A stretch of 64,000 nt of DNA from Pseudomonas syringae (GCF_021606685.1 NZ_WKCB01000016.1:1-64000), one strand, 5' to 3'. Shown: positions 44,994 through 54,512, numbered from the stretch's first letter. Numbers and translations are program-made. Notes: generated from the sequence alone by a model not told the origin.

Positions 44994-47048
44994 ATGAGTT
45001 TGCTCAGTATCGGGATGTCAGGGCTCAATGCCGCTCAAGGATCGTTGTCGGTCTTGAGTAATAACATCGCCAACGCCAATACCGCCGGCTATTCGCGTCA
45101 GCAGACTACCCAGAACTCGACTGCGTCGAACCCGTACGGCGGCGTGTTCATCGGCACCGGTACCACCCTGGCCGACGTGCGCCGGGTGTACAACGAGTAC
45201 CTGGACACGGCCTACCAGAACAGCACCTCGCTCAATAGCGATGCGGCGGCGTACCTGGACCAGGTCAGTGCCGTCGACAAGACCCTGTCGGACAAGACCA
45301 CCGGCATGTCGGCCGTGCTCAGTTCGTTCTTCGCCGCCGTGCAGACCGCCTCGGCCAACCCGAGCGATACCTCGGCTCGTCAGATCCTGCTGACTAACGC
45401 CCAGACCCTGAGCAACCGCTTCAACTCGATCGCCAATCAACTGGGCCAGCAGAAAGAAACCATCAACAGCCAGTTGACCTCCATGAGCGATCAGGTCAAC
45501 CAGCTGACCTCATCGATTGCTTCCCTGAACAAGCAGATCAACCAGGTGCAGGGTTCGTCGAACACCACGCCGGCCAACTTGCTGGATGCGCGTGCCGAAG
45601 CCGTGCGCTCGCTCAATGAGCTGATCGGCGTGACCGCCAGCGAGAAAAACGGTGTGTTCAGCGTGAGCACCGGCAGCGGTCAATCGCTGGTGCTGGGCGA
45701 TAAGTCCAATACCATTTCGGCAGTGCCGAGCAACAGCGACACCAGCCTCTACACCATCCAGCTCAACATGCCCGGCAACACCGCCGTGGACCTCGGCAAC
45801 GTGATCAGCGGCGGTAGCATCGGCGGCCTGTTGCGTTATCGCAGCGATGTGCTGATGCCGGCGATCAGCGACCTGGGCCGTATCGCCATCGTCACCGCCG
45901 ACGCAATCAACAGCCAGCTCGGCCAGGGCGTGGACCTGAACGGTGAGTTCGGGGCGTCGATGTTCAAGGACATCAACAGCGCTGCAGCGGTTGCCCTGCG
46001 CAGCATTTCGGCGCAAAACAACAAGGGCGACGCGAGCCTGGGTGTGACGATTGAGGACAGCAGCAAGCTGACCAACTTCGATTACAACGTGGCGTTCAAC
46101 GACAGCACCAACCTCAACAAGGTCACCGTGCTGCGTTCCGACGGCAAAGCCATGGGCACCTACGACCTGAGCACTACGCCCCCTCCGGTCATCGACGGGT
46201 TCACCCTGGCCGTCAACAGCGGCGCAGCAGGGGTGAAGGCTGGCGACAGCTTCAAAGTCAGCCCGACTGCCAACGGCGCCAAGGAAATCGGCACCGTGCT
46301 CACCGATCCGAGCAAGATTGCCTTTGCCGCTCCGGTGCAGGGCGAGGCCGGCAAGACCAACCAGGGCACCGGCACGTTCACGCCGCCGACCCTGACGGTG
46401 CCTATCGATATCGAGGGTGGCGCTGACACCGCACAGCTGCGTATCGGCATCGCCAATTCGATGCCGGTGAAGATGGTATTCGGCGACACGGCGGCCGATG
46501 GCACCCAAAGTTATGCGCTCACCAATGCCAAGGGCGAATCCATCGGCAGCGGCACCATCGTGCCGGGGCAGGCCAACAAGATCACCATCAATGTGCCGAT
46601 GCGTGGCGCGGATGGCGAACTGTTGAACCCGGCCAAGAGCTTCAGCTTCGACACCACCGTGGCGGGTTCGCCCACCAACGGTGACAGCACCTCGTTCTCG
46701 TTCAATGCCACCGGCAAGTCCGACAACCGTAATGCCCAAGCGCTGATCGACCTGCAGACCAAGGCAACGGTGGGGCAGGCGGCGGACGGCAGTGGCGGGC
46801 TCAGCCTGGTGGGGGCCAACAGTAAGTTGGTGTCCACCGTCGGCGCCAAGGCTGCGGCGGCCACCACGGATACGTCGGCCACCAACGCACTGTTGACGGC
46901 CAACAAGAACGCGCGCAACTCGGTGTCCCAGGTCAACCTGGACGAAGAGGCGGGCGACATGATCAAGTTCCAGCAGTACTACACCGCGTCGTCGCAGATC
47001 ATCAAGGCTGCGCAAGAAACCTTCAGTACGCTGATCAATAGTCTTTAA
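44994..47048 (+). CDS. flgK: Flagellar hook-associated protein FlgK (HAP1)
   Basis: FlgK joins hook and filament. The 684-residue protein begins with MSLLSIGMSGLNAAQGSLSVLSNNIANANTAGYSRQ and ends with the helix VNLDEEAGDMIKFQQYYTASSQIIKAAQETFSTLINSL, the paired coiled ends of hook-associated proteins. The middle is a large variable region. An ATG with AAGGTC upstream begins the frame 10 bases after flgJ. Confidence 0.96.
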   Translation: MSLLSIGMSGLNAAQGSLSVLSNNIANANTAGYSRQQTTQNSTASNPYGGVFIGTGTTLADVRRVYNEYLDTAYQNSTSLNSDAAAYLDQVSAVDKTLSDKTTGMSAVLSSFFAAVQTASANPSDTSARQILLTNAQTLSNRFNSIANQLGQQKETINSQLTSMSDQVNQLTSSIASLNKQINQVQGSSNTTPANLLDARAEAVRSLNELIGVTASEKNGVFSVSTGSGQSLVLGDKSNTISAVPSNSDTSLYTIQLNMPGNTAVDLGNVISGGSIGGLLRYRSDVLMPAISDLGRIAIVTADAINSQLGQGVDLNGEFGASMFKDINSAAAVALRSISAQNNKGDASLGVTIEDSSKLTNFDYNVAFNDSTNLNKVTVLRSDGKAMGTYDLSTTPPPVIDGFTLAVNSGAAGVKAGDSFKVSPTANGAKEIGTVLTDPSKIAFAAPVQGEAGKTNQGTGTFTPPTLTVPIDIEGGADTAQLRIGIANSMPVKMVFGDTAADGTQSYALTNAKGESIGSGTIVPGQANKITINVPMRGADGELLNPAKSFSFDTTVAGSPTNGDSTSFSFNATGKSDNRNAQALIDLQTKATVGQAADGSGGLSLVGANSKLVSTVGAKAAAATTDTSATNALLTANKNARNSVSQVNLDEEAGDMIKFQQYYTASSQIIKAAQETFSTLINSL

Positions 47049-47062
47049 GGGAGTCTGGGACG

Positions 47063-48700
47063 ATGCGCATTTCTACTCAGCAGTATTTCGACACCAGTGC
47101 CAGCAAGTATCAGAACAACTATTCCAGCGTGGTGAAGGCGCAGCAGCAGGCGAGTTCCGGCGTGCGTGTGCAGACCGCCGCCGATGATCCCGTGGCTGCG
47201 CAACGCCTGCTGATGCTGCAACAGCAGAAAGACATGCTGGCCCAGTACAGCAGCAACATCACCAGCATTCAAAACACGCTGACCAACGAAGAAAGCGTGC
47301 TGGAAGCGATCAACACCACGATCCAGGCCGGCAGCCAATTGGCGCTGCGCGCCGGCGGCGTGACCAGTGATGCGGACCGCAAGTCGATTTCGGTCGAAGT
47401 TGGCGCGCTTGAAGAGCAACTGCTGGGCTTGCTCAACAGCAAGGATGCGGCGGGCAACTACCTGTTCTCCGGCTCCAAGACCGACACGCCGCCGTACTCG
47501 CGCAACAATGATGGCACCTACAGCTATCAGGGCGACGAGAACGAGCTGAGCCTGCAAGTCTCCGAGACGCTGAATGTGCGCACCAGCGACACCGGCAAGA
47601 CCATCCTGGAAGGGGCGATCAATACCAGCCGCACCCAGTCCAATTACATCGCGCCGTTGACCGGCCCCGTGGCACCGGCGATTTCGCCGCCGCTGGTGGA
47701 TGACCACAAGGTTGCGATCTCGGCAGGCCTGGTAACGGCCGGCACCGACTACACCAAACAGTTCGCCGACGGCCAGCCGTACAAGGTGACCTTTACCAGC
47801 AGCACCCAGTACACCGTGACCGACAAGGACAACAACGACATCACCTCGCAGCTCGCAGGTAATGGCACGTTCGACTCCACCAAGGAAGGCAGCGCCAGCA
47901 TCAATGTGCGCGGGGTCAAGTTCGATATCACCGTAGACCTGACCGACACCGCCACCGGGCCGAATGCCGATGCGCTGGTCGCGGGGCGCGAGTTCAGCCT
48001 GGGCGTCAAGCCGGACGCGTTCAACGTGTCGCGTACCGCCAGCAATACCTCGGCGGCGCAACTGGTGAATGCCAAGGTCAGCAGCTCGGCCGACTATGCC
48101 AGCACCTTCCCGGGCAACAGCGGGATCCTGATCAAGTTCGACGACACCGACCCGACGCTCTTCAAGGTGTATGCCCAGCCCTACACCGCCAACAGCAAGC
48201 CGATTGTCGACAATGGCGTGGTTGTTCCCGGCACGCCACCGGCGCGGGACACCATCACGGCGGCGGGCGTTACCTTCGAACTGAGCGCTGCGCCGAACGC
48301 CGGCGACCAGTTCGCGGTCGGCAACACCACCCAGAAAACCCAGAACGCCCTCGACACCCTGGGCCAACTGCGCCAGGCCCTGGAGCAGCCGGCAGACGGT
48401 ATCCCAGGGGCGCGGGTCAAGCTGCAGGACGCCTTGAACGCGGCGGTCAGCAACCTGACCAACTCCGCCAACCAGGTGGACAATGTGCGCGGTTCCATCG
48501 GTGCGCGACAGAACGCGCTCACCGTGCAATCCAGCGAGAACACCAGCGTCGGCCTGGCCAACACCTCCACCATGAGCGCGCTGGCCAACATCGACATGGG
48601 CGAGGCAGCCATCAACCTGACCTTGCAGCAAACCATGCTCGAAGCCTCGCAACTGGCGTTCGTGAAAGTCTCGCAGTTGAGCTTGTTCAACAAGATGTAA
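47063..48700 (+). CDS. flgL: Flagellar hook-associated protein FlgL (HAP3)
   Basis: FlgL is the second hook-filament junction protein. The 545-residue protein has the conserved starting run MRISTQQYFDTSASKYQNNYS and AADDPVAAQRLLMLQQQ, and the end LQQTMLEASQLAFVKVSQLSLFNKM. It is longer than the enteric protein because of an inserted middle domain (about residues 200-430), which is usual for this group. It ends the flgF-L operon, and a perfect terminator hairpin follows. Confidence 0.95.
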   Translation: MRISTQQYFDTSASKYQNNYSSVVKAQQQASSGVRVQTAADDPVAAQRLLMLQQQKDMLAQYSSNITSIQNTLTNEESVLEAINTTIQAGSQLALRAGGVTSDADRKSISVEVGALEEQLLGLLNSKDAAGNYLFSGSKTDTPPYSRNNDGTYSYQGDENELSLQVSETLNVRTSDTGKTILEGAINTSRTQSNYIAPLTGPVAPAISPPLVDDHKVAISAGLVTAGTDYTKQFADGQPYKVTFTSSTQYTVTDKDNNDITSQLAGNGTFDSTKEGSASINVRGVKFDITVDLTDTATGPNADALVAGREFSLGVKPDAFNVSRTASNTSAAQLVNAKVSSSADYASTFPGNSGILIKFDDTDPTLFKVYAQPYTANSKPIVDNGVVVPGTPPARDTITAAGVTFELSAAPNAGDQFAVGNTTQKTQNALDTLGQLRQALEQPADGIPGARVKLQDALNAAVSNLTNSANQVDNVRGSIGARQNALTVQSSENTSVGLANTSTMSALANIDMGEAAINLTLQQTMLEASQLAFVKVSQLSLFNKM

Positions 48701-48716
48701 GCGGCGTGACCTCAAG

Positions 48717-48754
48717 CGGCCCACCCTGGAAACAGGGTGGGCCGTTGTCGTTTT
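48717..48754 (+). terminator. Terminator after flgL
   Basis: CGGCCCACCCTG and CAGGGTGGGCCG form a perfect 12 bp stem closed by a GAAA tetraloop, followed by TTGTCGTTTT. The T run is interrupted but the stem is very strong. Confidence 0.85.
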
Positions 48755-48977
48755 GGCGGCTAAATTGTTGAAAGGTTTTGCACAAAGCGCACAAAATTGA
48801 GTGACCTGTGAGTCATAAAGCGCATCTTCACTGTATCGTATGAAAAGGATAAGTCGTCACAGGGTCCGTGCAGGGCGGCTTTCAGCGAGATTTTTTATGG
48901 GGTTATCCCCTTTATTGTCAGCACTCCGGGCGCAGTCCTCGGGGTGTTCTCCAGCTATTTAGTATTGGGAAGCCACA

Positions 48978-49907
48978 ATGATTGGCATAAAAAGCATCGC
49001 CAGTTACGTGCCGGCAGACGGGATCGATAACTATACCCAGGGTGCCAAATTCGCCAAGGATGAAGAGTTCATCATTGGCAAGATCGGTTCGGCGTTCCTG
49101 CCGCGCAAGGAAGCCGCGCAGGAAACTTCCGATCTGTGTGTCGAGGCGGTCAACGCTTTGTTTGCCAATAACCCGGATTTGAAGCGCGAATCGATTGACG
49201 CGCTGATCGTCGTCACCCAGAACGGTGATGAAGAGGGTTTGCCCCACACAGCTGCCATCGTCCAGGACAAACTGGGGCTGCCGACCCACGTCGCCGCCTT
49301 TGATATCTCCCTGGGCTGCTCTGGCTACGTCTACGGCATCTACGCGATGAAGGGCTTCATGGAAGCCGCCGGCCTGAAAAACGGCCTGCTGATCACCGCC
49401 GACCCGTATTCGAAGATCGTCGACCCGGAAGACCGCAACACCACCATGCTGTTCGGCGATGCCGCTACCGCCACCTGGATGGGCGAAGACGCGCCATGGC
49501 TGCTCGGCAAGTCCAAGTTCGGCACCGACGGCTCGGGCGCACCGCACCTCAAGGTCAGCGATGGCGTGTTCTTCATGAACGGCCGCCAGGTTTTCAACTT
49601 TGCGCTGCTCAAAGTGCCCGCGCATTTGCACGAGCTGCTCAACGAGTCCGACCTGAAAGCCGATGAGATCGATGCGTTCTGCATCCACCAGGGCAGTGCG
49701 GCGATTGTCGACGCCGTGGCGCGCCGTTTTGAAGATGCGCCGGTGGACAAGTTCATCAAGGACATGGTCGAGACCGGCAATACCGTGTCGTCGAGCATTC
49801 CGTTGCTGCTGGAAAAGCACGTGATGGACGCCACCTGGAAGCGCGTGGCAATCAGCGGTTTTGGTGTGGGCCTGTCGTGGGGTTCGGCGATTCTCTATCG
49901 CCCGTGA
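48978..49907 (+). CDS. Beta-ketoacyl-ACP synthase III-like protein at the flagellin locus
   Basis: A 309-residue FabH-fold enzyme with the full active triad: C114 in SLGCSGYVYG, H237 in CIHQGSAA and N268 in ETGNTVSSS. It should condense an acyl group with malonyl-ACP or transfer an acyl chain. It lies between flgL and fliC. In P. syringae a similar gene (orf3) lies in the flagellin glycosylation island and is linked to the acyl part of the modified viosamine on flagellin. No glycosyltransferase gene is next to it here. Terminators on both sides make it a single transcription unit. Confidence 0.88.
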   Translation: MIGIKSIASYVPADGIDNYTQGAKFAKDEEFIIGKIGSAFLPRKEAAQETSDLCVEAVNALFANNPDLKRESIDALIVVTQNGDEEGLPHTAAIVQDKLGLPTHVAAFDISLGCSGYVYGIYAMKGFMEAAGLKNGLLITADPYSKIVDPEDRNTTMLFGDAATATWMGEDAPWLLGKSKFGTDGSGAPHLKVSDGVFFMNGRQVFNFALLKVPAHLHELLNESDLKADEIDAFCIHQGSAAIVDAVARRFEDAPVDKFIKDMVETGNTVSSSIPLLLEKHVMDATWKRVAISGFGVGLSWGSAILYRP

Positions 49908-49928
49908 CACCTTGATAGGCTGCAAACG

Positions 49929-49964
49929 AAAACGCCGATGATCCTGAGATCATCGGCGTTTTTT
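49929..49964 (+). terminator. Terminator after the ketoacyl-ACP synthase gene
   Basis: AAAACGCCGATGATC pairs with GATCATCGGCGTTTT around the loop CTGA, followed by further T. It closes the single-gene unit upstream of fliC. Confidence 0.9.
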
Positions 49965-50066
49965 ATTTGGCGCCAAAAAATCCAATGTTTGTTGGGTTTT
50001 GTGCCTGCGTAAACCCTTGAATTACAAGGGGTGGCACCGCGCCAGCAAAAAAATCGAAAAAAATCC

Positions 50067-50093
50067 TCAAGCAACCGGCTACCACGACGATAA
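50067..50093 (+). promoter_or_regulatory. Sigma-28 (FliA) promoter of fliC
   Basis: TCAAG at 50067-50071 and GACGATAA at 50086-50093 are separated by exactly 14 bases, which fits the Pseudomonas fliC promoter pattern (TCAAG-N14-GCCGATA). Confidence 0.85.
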
Positions 50094-50172
50094 CTATTAC
50101 GTAGGTTCTCAGGCCACACCCGGCGGTTGCCAGGGCCGGAAGCCGCAGTATCCATCCAACGAGGATTTCGTC

Positions 50173-51675
50173 ATGGCTTTAACAGTAAACACCAACATTG
50201 CTTCGATCACTACTCAGGGCAACCTGAACAAAGCTGGCGGCGCCCTGGCCACTTCCATGCAGCGCCTGTCTTCCGGCCTGCGTATCAACAGCGCTAAAGA
50301 CGACGCTGCCGGCCTGCAGATCGCTAACCGCCTGACCAGCCAAATCAACGGCCTGGGTCAAGCAGTAAAAAACGTGAACGATGGTATCTCCATCGCTCAG
50401 ACCGCTGAAGGCGCGATGCAGGCTTCGACCGACATCCTGCAAAAAATGCGTACCCTGGCTCTGTCCTCCGCTACTGGCTCCCTCAGCGCTGACGACCGTA
50501 AGTCGAACAACGACGAATACCAGGCTCTGACTGCTGAACTGACCCGTATCTCGCAAACCACTACTTTCGGTGGCCAGAAGCTGCTGGACGGTTCGTACGG
50601 TACCAAAGCTATTCAGGTTGGCGCTAACGCCAACGAAACCATCAACCTGAGCCTGGAAAACGTTGCTGCCAACAAAATTGGTTCGCAGCAAATCAAGAGC
50701 ACCGGCGTTGCAATCTCGGCTACCGGCCTGGCTGCTGCTGACATGGTGGTTACCGGTAACGGTCAAACCAGCACCATCTCCTACGACCAAGGTGCTTCGG
50801 CCAAGGACATCGCTTCCAAGCTGAACGGCGCCATCGGTGGCCTGAGCGCGACTGCCAGCACTGAAGTCAAGTTCACTGTTGACGAAGTTATCACCAAGGG
50901 TATCGCTCCAACCGACCCTGCCGACCCAACCACCGGTACTGCAGGGATTCCAGCCAACTTCAAGTTGACTGTTGGTGATGGTAAGGAGGTTAGCTTCGTC
51001 GGTATCACTGATACCGCCAGCCTGGCTGACCAGTTGAAGTCCAACGCCGCCAAACTGGGCATCAGCGTAAACTACGACGAAGTCAAGAACACCCTGGAAG
51101 TCAAGTCCGATTCGGGTGAAAACCTGGTTCTGACCGGTGGTGCCGGTTCTGACTCGATCGCGGTCAACGTGAAAGATGGCAGCGGTAAATACACCTCGGC
51201 AGCCGGTGTTGAAACGCCAACTGACCTGGCTGACACCGTTGTTAGCGTGCTGACCGGTCAGGTTTCGCTGGATTCGGCCAAAGGCTACTCCCTGGCTGAC
51301 GGCACTACTGGTACTGGTGTATCGGATCTGTTCGGTTCGCCGTCGAAATCTGCGGTCAAGACCAACATCTCCGACACCGACGTGACCGACGCTACTAACG
51401 CTCAAAACGCGCTGGCAGTAATCGACAAAGCCATCGGCACCATCGACGGCGTGCGTTCGGGCCTGGGTGCTACCCAGAACCGTCTGACTACCACTGCAGA
51501 CAACCTGCAGAACATTCAGAAGAACTCCACCGCTGCACGTTCCACCGTTCAGGACGTCGACTTCGCTTCCGAAACCGCCGAACTGACCAAGCAACAAACC
51601 CTGCAATCGGCTTCCACCGCGATCCTGTCGCAGGCTAACCAGCTGCCATCCGCTGTACTGAAACTGCTTCAGTAA
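50173..51675 (+). CDS. fliC: Flagellin
   Basis: FliC is the filament subunit, secreted through the flagellar export channel. The 500-residue protein has the conserved ends: D0/D1 start MALTVNTNIASITTQGNLNK and end TAILSQANQLPSAVLKLLQ. The flg22 immune epitope lies at residues 30-51 and reads with SSGL at its fourth to seventh positions. The middle (~180-400) is a variable D2/D3 region rich in threonine, serine and alanine, which could carry glycans. Codon use is strongly biased, as expected for a highly expressed gene. Confidence 0.97.
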   Translation: MALTVNTNIASITTQGNLNKAGGALATSMQRLSSGLRINSAKDDAAGLQIANRLTSQINGLGQAVKNVNDGISIAQTAEGAMQASTDILQKMRTLALSSATGSLSADDRKSNNDEYQALTAELTRISQTTTFGGQKLLDGSYGTKAIQVGANANETINLSLENVAANKIGSQQIKSTGVAISATGLAAADMVVTGNGQTSTISYDQGASAKDIASKLNGAIGGLSATASTEVKFTVDEVITKGIAPTDPADPTTGTAGIPANFKLTVGDGKEVSFVGITDTASLADQLKSNAAKLGISVNYDEVKNTLEVKSDSGENLVLTGGAGSDSIAVNVKDGSGKYTSAAGVETPTDLADTVVSVLTGQVSLDSAKGYSLADGTTGTGVSDLFGSPSKSAVKTNISDTDVTDATNAQNALAVIDKAIGTIDGVRSGLGATQNRLTTTADNLQNIQKNSTAARSTVQDVDFASETAELTKQQTLQSASTAILSQANQLPSAVLKLLQ

Positions 51676-51693
51676 TCCCAGCGCTCGGTAACT

Positions 51694-51730
51694 AACGGAA
51701 GGGCGCGTCTACGTGCCCTTCCGTTTTTTC
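51694..51730 (+). terminator. Terminator after fliC
   Basis: AACGGAAGGGCGCG and CGTGCCCTTCCGTT form a stem with one mismatch around TCTA, followed by a run of T. It separates fliC from flaG, although readthrough may occur because flaG follows within 20 bases. Confidence 0.85.
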
Positions 51731-51749
51731 GGTTTAGAGGAGATTGGAC

Positions 51750-52100
51750 ATGGACATGAGTGTAAAGCTGAGCCCGTCTTATCCGCCGGTTGCACCTCCA
51801 AGCGCACCTGCTCAGGTGGCAGCCGACAAACCCATCAACACCGTCCAGGAAACACCCGCTATCGGCAAGCAGCCAGAGCGCGCGGACCTGGAAAAAGCCG
51901 TCACCGATATGCGTGAGTTCGTTCAAGCGACTCAGCGCAGTCTCGATTTTTCGATTGATGATTCCACCCACCGTGTGGTGGTCAAGGTCATCAATACCGA
52001 CAATGGCGAAGTGATTCGCCAGATTCCGTCGGAAACAGCATTGAAGCTGGCACAGAACCTTTCCAGCGCAAGCAACCTGTTGTTTGACGACAAGGTCTGA
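51750..52100 (+). CDS. flaG: Flagellar protein FlaG
   Basis: A 116-residue protein with a proline- and alanine-rich start and the FlaG domain at its end (residues ~50-116): SLDFSIDDSTHRVVVKVINTDNGEVIRQIPSE. FlaG influences filament length in pseudomonads. The ATG at 51750 has AGAGGAGA upstream; a second ATG two codons later is possible. It lies between fliC and fliD, as is typical for the genus. Confidence 0.93.
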   Translation: MDMSVKLSPSYPPVAPPSAPAQVAADKPINTVQETPAIGKQPERADLEKAVTDMREFVQATQRSLDFSIDDSTHRVVVKVINTDNGEVIRQIPSETALKLAQNLSSASNLLFDDKV

Positions 52101-52102
52101 GC

Positions 52103-52118
52103 TGGCATGAAACTTGTT
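52103..52118 (+). promoter_or_regulatory. Weak sigma-54-like site upstream of fliD
   Basis: TGGCATGAAACTTGTT has a good -24 half (TGGCAT) and a TTG at the -12 position, but GT replaces the invariant GC. Position (about 75 bases before fliD) fits a promoter, but the match is imperfect. Confidence 0.3.
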
Positions 52119-52180
52119 GCTGTCGTAGCTTGAGGCGTAATAAGTCAAGATAACGGCAGCCACCGAACAGGAGATAGATG

Positions 52181-53584
52181 ATGGCGGGTTCAACGGTAAG
52201 TGGTATCGGTTCGAACATCGATACGCAAGCGATCGTGACATCCTTGGTTAACGCCGAAAAGGTGCCCAAGCAGACGCAGATCAACACCGCTTCCGCGAAA
52301 GCGACCACCACGCTGTCTTCGATCGGTAAGATTCAGGCGGCGCTGGATGCGTTTCGCGGTGCCCTGGATACCATGACCACCAGTTCCAGCTTCACCGGGT
52401 TGAGCGGTTCATCCTCGGATGAAAAAGTCGCCACCATGACGGCCAGCAATACGGCCTCCAACGGCAGCTTTCGATTAATTGTCAGTCAGCTCGCTCAGGC
52501 CTCGAAGTTGTCGTCCAAGAACTTCCCGAGTGGCACGTCGACGGTGGTCAATGCCACTGACAAACCGACGACACTGACTATTACCCAGTCCGGCAAGGCC
52601 TACGACGTCAGCATTCCCAAGGGTGCGACCCTGCAGCAGGTGCGGGACTCGATCAACACTCAGTTCGGCACCTCTGGCTTGAGTGCGAACATCCAGACCG
52701 ACTCCAACGGCTCGCGGTTGATCCTGACCTCGACCACCATGGGTACCGGTTCGGATCTGAAGCTGTCGGGTAATTCCGGGCTGGATATCGGCTCCACGGT
52801 GGTTGATGAGCCCAAGGATGCGTTGTACAGCATCGATGGCGTTGCTTCGGTTTCCAAAACCAACAGCATTGAAGGCGCCTTGAGCGGCGTGAATATCAAG
52901 TTGGTATCGGTATCGGCTTTCAAGGTGGCAGCCAACAACGAGCCGGATGATGAAAGAAACGCCACACTGATTACCGTCAGCACCAACAACACGGCGCTCA
53001 AATCCGGCGTAAAGGGGTTTCTGGATACTTACAACGCCTTGATCACCGCGATGAACGCCGAAACCAAGGTCACCACGAACCTGGACGGTAGCACCACGGC
53101 GGCAGCCCTGACCGGCGACTCCACCATGCGCACGCTGCAGGCTGCGATCCGTAATGAGTTCAACGCGTTGTCCGGTACCGGTACGTTCAAGTCATTGGCG
53201 CAATTCGGTGTGGTCACCAACTCGAGCTCGGGTCTGCTGACAATCGACGACAAAAAGTGGGACGCGGCGGTGAAAACCAACGCAGCTGACATCAACAGCA
53301 TGTTCAGTGGCACGAATGGCATGCTCGCGCGCATGAAAAGCGCCACCGATGACTACGCAAAGTCCACCACCGGCATCCTCGCGACACGCTCCACGTCGTT
53401 GTCGGACACCCTCAAGGATCTGACCAAGCAGCAGTCCACGCTCGACGAGCGCATGACCCTGCTCACCAGCAGCCTCTCCGCCAAATACAACGCCATGGAC
53501 ACCCTGGTCGCCCAACTGCGCCAGCAGAGCACCAGCGTGATGACCACGCTTAACGCTTTGAACAACCCCAAGAGCGATAGCTGA
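52181..53584 (+). CDS. fliD: Flagellar hook-associated protein FliD (filament cap)
   Basis: FliD caps the filament tip and helps flagellin fold as it arrives. The protein is 467 residues with the N-terminal run AGSTVSGIGSNIDTQAIVTSLVNAEKVPK and the C-terminal coiled coil LSDTLKDLTKQQSTLDERMTLLTSSLSAKYNAMDTLVAQLR. Two adjacent ATG codons (52178 and 52181) follow AGGAG; the second has better spacing. A strong terminator follows. Confidence 0.95.
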   Translation: MAGSTVSGIGSNIDTQAIVTSLVNAEKVPKQTQINTASAKATTTLSSIGKIQAALDAFRGALDTMTTSSSFTGLSGSSSDEKVATMTASNTASNGSFRLIVSQLAQASKLSSKNFPSGTSTVVNATDKPTTLTITQSGKAYDVSIPKGATLQQVRDSINTQFGTSGLSANIQTDSNGSRLILTSTTMGTGSDLKLSGNSGLDIGSTVVDEPKDALYSIDGVASVSKTNSIEGALSGVNIKLVSVSAFKVAANNEPDDERNATLITVSTNNTALKSGVKGFLDTYNALITAMNAETKVTTNLDGSTTAAALTGDSTMRTLQAAIRNEFNALSGTGTFKSLAQFGVVTNSSSGLLTIDDKKWDAAVKTNAADINSMFSGTNGMLARMKSATDDYAKSTTGILATRSTSLSDTLKDLTKQQSTLDERMTLLTSSLSAKYNAMDTLVAQLRQQSTSVMTTLNALNNPKSDS

Positions 53585-53595
53585 TTCGAGCTGAC

Positions 53596-53630
53596 GCAAA
53601 AAGGCCAGGCAAACTGCCTGGCCTTTTTTT
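53596..53630 (+). terminator. Terminator after fliD
   Basis: AAAAAGGCCAGGC and GCCTGGCCTTTTTTT form a perfect stem with a long T run. It separates fliD from fliS. Confidence 0.92.
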
Positions 53631-53724
53631 ATCCAAGGACGACTGGCGCTAAAGCTTTTTGCGAACCCGTCGACATATTGGTTACTAGAATCCTTTTCGC
53701 TGTCGCCTGTCACGAGGTAGAAAC

Positions 53725-54129
53725 ATGAATCCCATGAGAGCCCTTCGCCAATACCAGAAGGTCAATTCCCATGCTCAGATCTCCGAAGCCAGCCCACATC
53801 GCCTGGTGCAGATGCTGATGGAAGGCGGTTTGGACCGTATGGCCCAGGCCAAGGGCGCGCTGGCGCGTGGCGACATCGCCGGCAAGGGCCTGATGCTCGG
53901 CAAGGCCATCGATATCGTGATCGGCCTGCGTGACGGCCTGGATGCTGAAAAGAGCGATAACCCGGCTTACGTCCAGCAGTTGGAAAGTCTGTATGCCTAC
54001 ATGACCAACCGTCTGATGGAAGCCAATCTGCACAACGATGCCGACATGATCGACGAAGTCGCCCGTTTGCTGATTACCGTAAAAGAAGGCTGGGACGCTA
54101 TCGCCGCGCCACAGGCTGTCACCGAGTAA
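53725..54129 (+). CDS. fliS: Flagellin chaperone FliS
   Basis: FliS binds the C-terminal helix of FliC in the cytoplasm and stops early assembly. The 134-residue helical protein has the family start MRALRQYQKVNSHAQISEASPHRLVQMLMEGGLDRM and the run RLLITVKEGWDAI. It follows a terminator, so a promoter lies in the 95-base gap after fliD. The fliT gene follows after 41 bases. Confidence 0.94.
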   Translation: MNPMRALRQYQKVNSHAQISEASPHRLVQMLMEGGLDRMAQAKGALARGDIAGKGLMLGKAIDIVIGLRDGLDAEKSDNPAYVQQLESLYAYMTNRLMEANLHNDADMIDEVARLLITVKEGWDAIAAPQAVTE

Positions 54130-54170
54130 GGCGCAGCAGAGAAGGGCCTGAGGGCCTTGAGGAAGATGTC

Positions 54171-54467
54171 ATGAGCCAAGCACTGCAACGCATTGATGAA
54201 ACCCGTGAGGCGCTGATGGGCGCGCTGGCGGACCGTAACTGGGACGCCATCGGCGAGCTTGACCTGGGCTGCCGCGAGGTGATCGAGCAGGTGCTCAGTG
54301 AAGTGCCGGTGGACGAGGATGCGTTGCGTGAGAAGCTGCAGAGCTTGTTGGCGGTGTATCAGCAATTGCTTGAGGTGACGACGGGCGAGCGCCAGGCGAT
54401 TTTTGAAGAGATGTCGCAGATCAACCAAGCGAAAAATGCGTCAAAGGTTTACCATCTGTTCGGCTGA
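54171..54467 (+). CDS. fliT: FliT-like flagellar chaperone
   Basis: A 98-residue, mostly helical protein (IDETREALMGALADRNWDAIGELDLGCREVIEQVL and LLAVYQQLLEVTTGERQAIFEEM). Position directly after fliS and the helical pattern match FliT, which keeps FliD soluble. Sequence conservation in this family is low, so the call rests partly on position. Confidence 0.8.
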   Translation: MSQALQRIDETREALMGALADRNWDAIGELDLGCREVIEQVLSEVPVDEDALREKLQSLLAVYQQLLEVTTGERQAIFEEMSQINQAKNASKVYHLFG

Positions 54468-54512
54468 ATGGGCTCAGTTAATCCGAACGGCGCGTCATAT
54501 ATTTGACTGTGC

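Noticed and set aside
45510..47015. A 501-codon open frame antisense to flgK
   Set aside because: High G+C with biased third positions leaves long open frames on the opposite strand. The sense strand carries a clear FlgK, and the antisense product has no recognisable pattern.
48866..48882. GG-N10-GC spacing upstream of the ketoacyl-ACP synthase gene
   Set aside because: AGGGTCCGTGCAGGGC has the spacing but neither the TGGCAC nor the TTGC element, so it is likely chance.
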